From the NCBI RefSeq assembly GCF_003352005.1, contig NZ_CP024848.1, positions 443,001 to 507,000 of the forward strand: a stretch of 64,000 nucleotides of DNA. The letters are read 5' to 3'. The stretch is from Oceanobacillus zhaokaii (GTDB taxonomy: Bacteria; Bacillota; Bacilli; Bacillales; Amphibacillaceae). Below are positions 60,815-64,000 of the stretch, piece after piece. The notes beneath the pieces were generated by a model, which had not been told where the DNA came from, made no database searches, and worked only from the letters and a program-made list of their open reading frames with translations. Position numbers and translations under genes: made by a program. The number at the start of each line of letters is the position of its first letter. Within the stretch, counting starts at the first letter, position 1.

Positions 60815-61276
60815 ATGATGTCTTTATATGAAATACTTGTATTTATTCATGTGATTTCAGCAATACTAGGTATGGGACCCGGGATGATTATGACCTTGAT
60901 TGTGTTGAAGCCAAAACCGAAGAATATGACGGAATTAAAGCATACATTTGGCATTCGAAACTCCTTGCACCTATTAACGATGATTGGGGGATTATTATTA
61001 TTAATTACAGGTCTATGGATGGGGCTGTTAAATACATATTTATTCACGCAAGGCTGGTACAATTTTAGTTTAATTTTATTTTTAATTGCATTAGCATTCG
61101 GTCCTGTATTGTTAGCTCCAAGATCTAAACCAATCAAATTAATGTTTAAAGAACATAAAGGAGAAGAGATTCCAGATTCATATGAGCCTCTATCAAAGAA
61201 ATTATTTAATATGGAACATCTGGAAAATCTAATATTTCTAGCAATTATCGTATTGATGATTCTTAAACCATTTTAA
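60815..61276 (+). CDS. DUF2269-like four-TM membrane protein
   Basis: A 153-residue protein with helices near ILVFIHVISAILGMGPGMIMTLIVL, LLTMIGGLLLLITGLWMGL, FSLILFLIALAFGPVLL and LIFLAIIVLMIL. The His near the N-terminus of helix 1 and the GPG turn suit the DUF2269 family of unknown function. GGAGGG precedes two adjacent ATGs (60815 and 60818), the second with better spacing. Confidence 0.7.
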   Translation: MMSLYEILVFIHVISAILGMGPGMIMTLIVLKPKPKNMTELKHTFGIRNSLHLLTMIGGLLLLITGLWMGLLNTYLFTQGWYNFSLILFLIALAFGPVLLAPRSKPIKLMFKEHKGEEIPDSYEPLSKKLFNMEHLENLIFLAIIVLMILKPF

Positions 61277-61374
61277 GTGCATCTGTCTTGTGCGGATTTG
61301 CTTTTTATACATTTATTGCATTCAAATAGAAAACATGCTATATTCAGTAAAATAATTCAATTGGAGGCGATTAT

Positions 61375-61893
61375 TTGGTTACGTTAGAGCAAGTATTCAC
61401 ACATCCGATTACCCAGAAATATCTGAAGCGTTCAGGTGTTGCACATGCGATTGCAGTAGCGGAGTATGCGTATATTTTTGCGAAACGGTTTGATGTTAAT
61501 CCAGATCTTGCAACAAAGGCTGCACTGCTGCATGATGTGGGTCATTACACTTGGTATAGTGATGGCGAATGGGATTATGATCTATACAGGGAAAATGATA
61601 TCCATGCAATAAAAGGTGCAAGCCGTGCCCATAAACTGCTAATCCGCATAGGTGAAGACCGACATGCCGCAAAGGAAATTGCGATTGCAATATTGCTTCA
61701 TACTGACTCTTATTTACCAAAGGGTGAACTTGAACTTAATCCGCTCCAACGTGTTGTTGCGATGGCAGATGAAGCTGATGAAGAGAATGGCGGTAATCAC
61801 CATTATAAGAAAATAGATGAAACTACCGCACTAGAGCGTATTCGCGCATTAGATATGTTAGTAGCCAAGGAAGTAAATGAGAAATCAAAGTAA
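61375..61893 (+). CDS. HD-domain phosphohydrolase
   Basis: A 172-residue metal-dependent phosphohydrolase. HAIAVAEYAYIFAKRF near residue 24 supplies the first His, ALLHDVGHYTW near residue 50 the HD pair, LHTDSYLPKG near residue 112 further ligands, and AMADEADEENGG the last Asp. Nucleotide hydrolysis is likely. TTG 61375 follows GGAGGCGA. Single gene, about 100 bases after the DUF2269-like gene. Confidence 0.83.
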   Translation: MVTLEQVFTHPITQKYLKRSGVAHAIAVAEYAYIFAKRFDVNPDLATKAALLHDVGHYTWYSDGEWDYDLYRENDIHAIKGASRAHKLLIRIGEDRHAAKEIAIAILLHTDSYLPKGELELNPLQRVVAMADEADEENGGNHHYKKIDETTALERIRALDMLVAKEVNEKSK

Positions 61894-61947
61894 AATTGTT
61901 CAAGTAACTTCAACCTATTTTTCTACGTACGACCACGACCATATGTA

Positions 61948-61978
61948 ATAAAAAATCCTGCTCTCGCAAGAACAGGAC
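61948..61978 (-). terminator. Terminator of the VanY gene
   Basis: On the reverse strand TCCTGTTCT and AGAGCAGGA form a 9-bp stem (one mismatch) with a TGCG loop, followed by six T. Confidence 0.83.
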
Positions 61979-61986
61979 TACATAAT

Positions 61987-63009
61987 TTATTCATTTTCAT
62001 TAAAATATTCTTCCAGCGTGATTCCTTGATCCATGATTTCTTTAGCTGCTTTTTCACCGACATAGCGCAAGTGCCATGGTTCGAATTGATACTCAGTAAT
62101 TTCTTCTTTTCCTTCAGGATAACGAATAATAAATCCAAATTCTGCTGCATGATCTTTTACCCATTTACCTTCTTCGGTATCACCAAAGTCAGTATCCAAA
62201 AGGTAATTCACATCTACACTTGTAACATCCATTGCTAGGCCTGATTGATGCTCACTTTCTCCTGGGCGAGCACTGAATTTATTCGCAGCTTCCTCGCCAT
62301 TAGCACTTACATAGTTGGCGAATAGTGACACTTGAGTATCATAGCCCCGGAAACCAGATTGAGCGTATAGCTCTATCCCAGCATCGTCCGCAGCTTGAAA
62401 TAAGTCTTCTAATGCTCGTGCAGCTACTTCACGCATTTGTTTCTTTGGTAATTCTTCCGTAAATGGGAAGCGGACATTCGGTACAACAAGATCTTCCGGC
62501 TCATAATCAGCTGGCAATGCATGTTCTTTATTGATTAATGCAAGCTGATCATATGGGTTTGCAATTACCGGTGTACCAGTTTCAGTTGAAACTGGTTCAG
62601 CAACGAGTGGAAGTCCGGACCCGGCCTCTATTTTTCCCCCCTTCGCTAGTGAATCCGTTAGTACTTGCTGTGTTTCTTCATTATAGATACCTAAAGCCAT
62701 TAGATTTTTATGCTGTAATTGAAAGTCTGTTACTGCCCATGTTGTTGCTTCATCAAAAGTTCCGTTAACGCTAATATCGTAACCGAGCTCATTTAAACTT
62801 TCTTGCAGCAACTCGACCTGATCTCCCTGATCTTTCTTCTGAAGTTCACCATTTGGGATTGTTGCTGTATCTTCTTGATTTTCATTTGCATCAGCAGGTG
62901 CTTCTGCACTGTCTTCTTCATTTTCGTTAGTATTTTCTGTTGAACATGCAAAGAGAATGGATAATAGCATGAACAAGCTAAAAAGTGTAATTCGTTTTTT
63001 CTTAAACAT
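61987..63009 (-). CDS. VanY-type D,D-carboxypeptidase lipoprotein
   Basis: A 340-residue exported lipoprotein. The signal ends in the lipobox LLSILFAC, so Cys becomes lipidated. A linker rich in Glu/Asn/Asp leads to a peptidoglycan-binding domain (residues ~60-125, LLQESLNELGYDISVNGTFDEATTWAV). The VanY peptidase domain has SGFRGYDTQVSLF near residue 215, SEHQSGLAMDVTS near residue 245 (His and Asp zinc ligands) and EPWHLRYVG near residue 315. It trims the terminal D-Ala of wall peptides. ATG 63009 follows AAGGAG. The frame extends to 63153 without a ribosome site. Confidence 0.92.
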   Translation of the reverse strand: MFKKKRITLFSLFMLLSILFACSTENTNENEEDSAEAPADANENQEDTATIPNGELQKKDQGDQVELLQESLNELGYDISVNGTFDEATTWAVTDFQLQHKNLMALGIYNEETQQVLTDSLAKGGKIEAGSGLPLVAEPVSTETGTPVIANPYDQLALINKEHALPADYEPEDLVVPNVRFPFTEELPKKQMREVAARALEDLFQAADDAGIELYAQSGFRGYDTQVSLFANYVSANGEEAANKFSARPGESEHQSGLAMDVTSVDVNYLLDTDFGDTEEGKWVKDHAAEFGFIIRYPEGKEEITEYQFEPWHLRYVGEKAAKEIMDQGITLEEYFNENE

Positions 63010-63238
63010 GATGAATAACTCCTTATGCATCTCATAATATAATACTACTAATCTATTCGACTGAAATCGAATGTAGCAAGGGTAAGCCGTAACTATTTTC
63101 TCATAGATTCTATTCGCAGCGCAATAGAAATAAAATATTACAGTAATTCTCAAGAAGAGCGAAGTTTAGATTTCTTTCTGTTATTCTATAGTAAGAATAC
63201 ACAGATAATAATTTCTCGCCTAAAAGGAGGAGCCGCGT

Positions 63239-63355
63239 GTGACCATAGTTGCGTTTGTGCTCGGTCTACTTGGTTTTATTTATGCTTTAGATAATCAATC
63301 AAAGCTAAAGAAACTGGTGGAGCGTGTGGAAGAATTAGAAGGGAAAGAACGATAA
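63239..63355 (+). CDS. Small single-TM protein
   Basis: A 38-residue peptide, MTIVAFVLGLLGFIYALDN followed by a charged helix SKLKKLVERVEELEGKER. One membrane helix and a short coiled coil. AAGGAGG lies 5-6 bases before GTG 63239. It is followed 25 bases later by the serine-hydrolase gene. The family is not recognised by name. Confidence 0.65.
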   Translation: MTIVAFVLGLLGFIYALDNQSKLKKLVERVEELEGKER

Positions 63356-63380
63356 TTGAAGTCGTAGAAAGGGTGAGTTT

Positions 63381-64000
63381 ATGGACAAAAAATTAGAGGA
63401 ATCAATAAAGTCATTAGTGGAAAGGAATTCATTCTCGGGAGTAGTATTAGTGAAGAATAGTAAGGAAATAATACATCAATCTGCTTATGGTTACTCGAAT
63501 CGATCCGAAGCACTAAAAAATATGATAGATACCAGATTTGGCATTGCTTCAGGGTGCAAGTTATTTACTGCAGTCGGGATTTTAATGTTAGTTGAAAGTG
63601 GGAAACTAACTTATGAAACATACTTAAGGGATTGTTTAGCTATTCCTTTCCCGCACTTAGATGAGCATATTACCATTCATCAATTATTAACACATACATC
63701 AGGAATCCCTGATTATTTTGATGAAGCGGTAATGGATAATTTTGAGGAGCTTTGGGACGATTTGCCAATGTACAAGATGAATAGAGTCAAAGATTTCCTG
63801 CCGATGTTTCAAAATCGAGAAATGATGTTCCCCCCGGGTGGCAGATTTCATTATAATAATGCGGGCTATATTGTTTTAGGCTTAATTATCGAACAAGCTA
63901 CAGGAATGTCATTTACAGATTACATTGAAAAACACATCTTTCAAAAAATCGGGATGCTTAAATCGGGATATTTCTCGATGGATCAATTGCCAAAAAATAC
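63381..64000 (+). CDS. Serine hydrolase of the beta-lactamase family (cut by the window edge)
   Basis: The first 206 residues of a class-C/DD-peptidase-like hydrolase. The catalytic SxxK motif is SGCK in GIASGCKLFTAVGILML near residue 57, the second motif is Y-N-N in FHYNNAGYIVLGLI near residue 155, and ITIHQLLTHTSGIPDYF near residue 98 is the usual family landmark. The KTG-like motif lies beyond the window. AAGGGTGAG precedes ATG 63381. Peptidase, esterase or lactamase activity is possible. Confidence 0.88.
   Translation, partial: MDKKLEESIKSLVERNSFSGVVLVKNSKEIIHQSAYGYSNRSEALKNMIDTRFGIASGCKLFTAVGILMLVESGKLTYETYLRDCLAIPFPHLDEHITIHQLLTHTSGIPDYFDEAVMDNFEELWDDLPMYKMNRVKDFLPMFQNREMMFPPGGRFHYNNAGYIVLGLIIEQATGMSFTDYIEKHIFQKIGMLKSGYFSMDQLPKN

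Overview
The window is a low-GC Gram-positive chromosome segment. The spore coat protein, T-box and TPP leaders, strong AAGGAGG-type ribosome binding sites, frequent TTG/GTG starts and Bacillus-type families (YfhD, YueI, RsbR, Mta, ExoA) point to a spore-forming Bacillaceae. The BCCT osmolyte transporter and the intergenic repeats fit a salt-tolerant genus of the Oceanobacillus/Virgibacillus kind. The genus is inference.

Layout. 1-3.8 kb: the end of a MATE exporter gene, then a redox group (DsbA-like protein, HxlR regulator, RclA/MerA-like flavoprotein). 4.0-8.3 kb: argF behind two ARG boxes, converging on a hom-thrC-thrB operon. 8.5-15 kb: small membrane and DNA-binding proteins, an AlaX-type editing protein, a PadR/HAAS pair and an MFS exporter. 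15.3-19.2 kb: squalene/phytoene-synthase-like protein, RsbR-like stressosome protein and BCCT transporter. 19.3-27.5 kb: a Gly/Pro-rich protein, a DHA2 exporter, a PadR operon with unusual repeat membrane proteins, an Mta-like MerR regulator, an ABC exporter with TetR regulator, and a GNAT enzyme. 27.5-31.6 kb: a thiamin salvage block (tenA-thiD-thiM-thiE and thiW), each unit behind its own TPP riboswitch. 31.8-46.4 kb: glycosyltransferase, tRNA-Ala, yhdT-panF, DUF4097 protein, CvfC, PfpI-type protein, phosphoribosyltransferase, YueI, YfhD, AIM24, a coat protein, an MBL hydrolase, VOC protein, a DUF4309-GH3 fusion and exoA. 46.9-50.2 kb: a YtrA-type GntR/ABC operon. 50.8-58.1 kb: the complete trpEGDCFBA operon under two tandem Trp T-boxes. 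58.3-64 kb: AraC/GyrI-like regulator, nitroreductase, phosphatase, DUF2269 protein, HD protein, a VanY lipoprotein and a truncated serine hydrolase.

The biosynthetic genes are regulated at the nucleic-acid level by metabolite: ARG boxes for arginine, TPP riboswitches for thiamin and tandem tRNA-Trp T-boxes for tryptophan. Several transport or envelope operons carry their own one-component regulator with a visible operator (HxlR, two PadR, MerR, TetR, GntR).

The least explained structures are a dispersed element of about 180-250 bp present in four copies, three perfectly phased 34-bp hairpin repeats inside the trp operon, a phased GCCGATAT repeat, and the WWPL-repeat membrane proteins. No CRISPR array, prophage, transposase or rRNA was seen.
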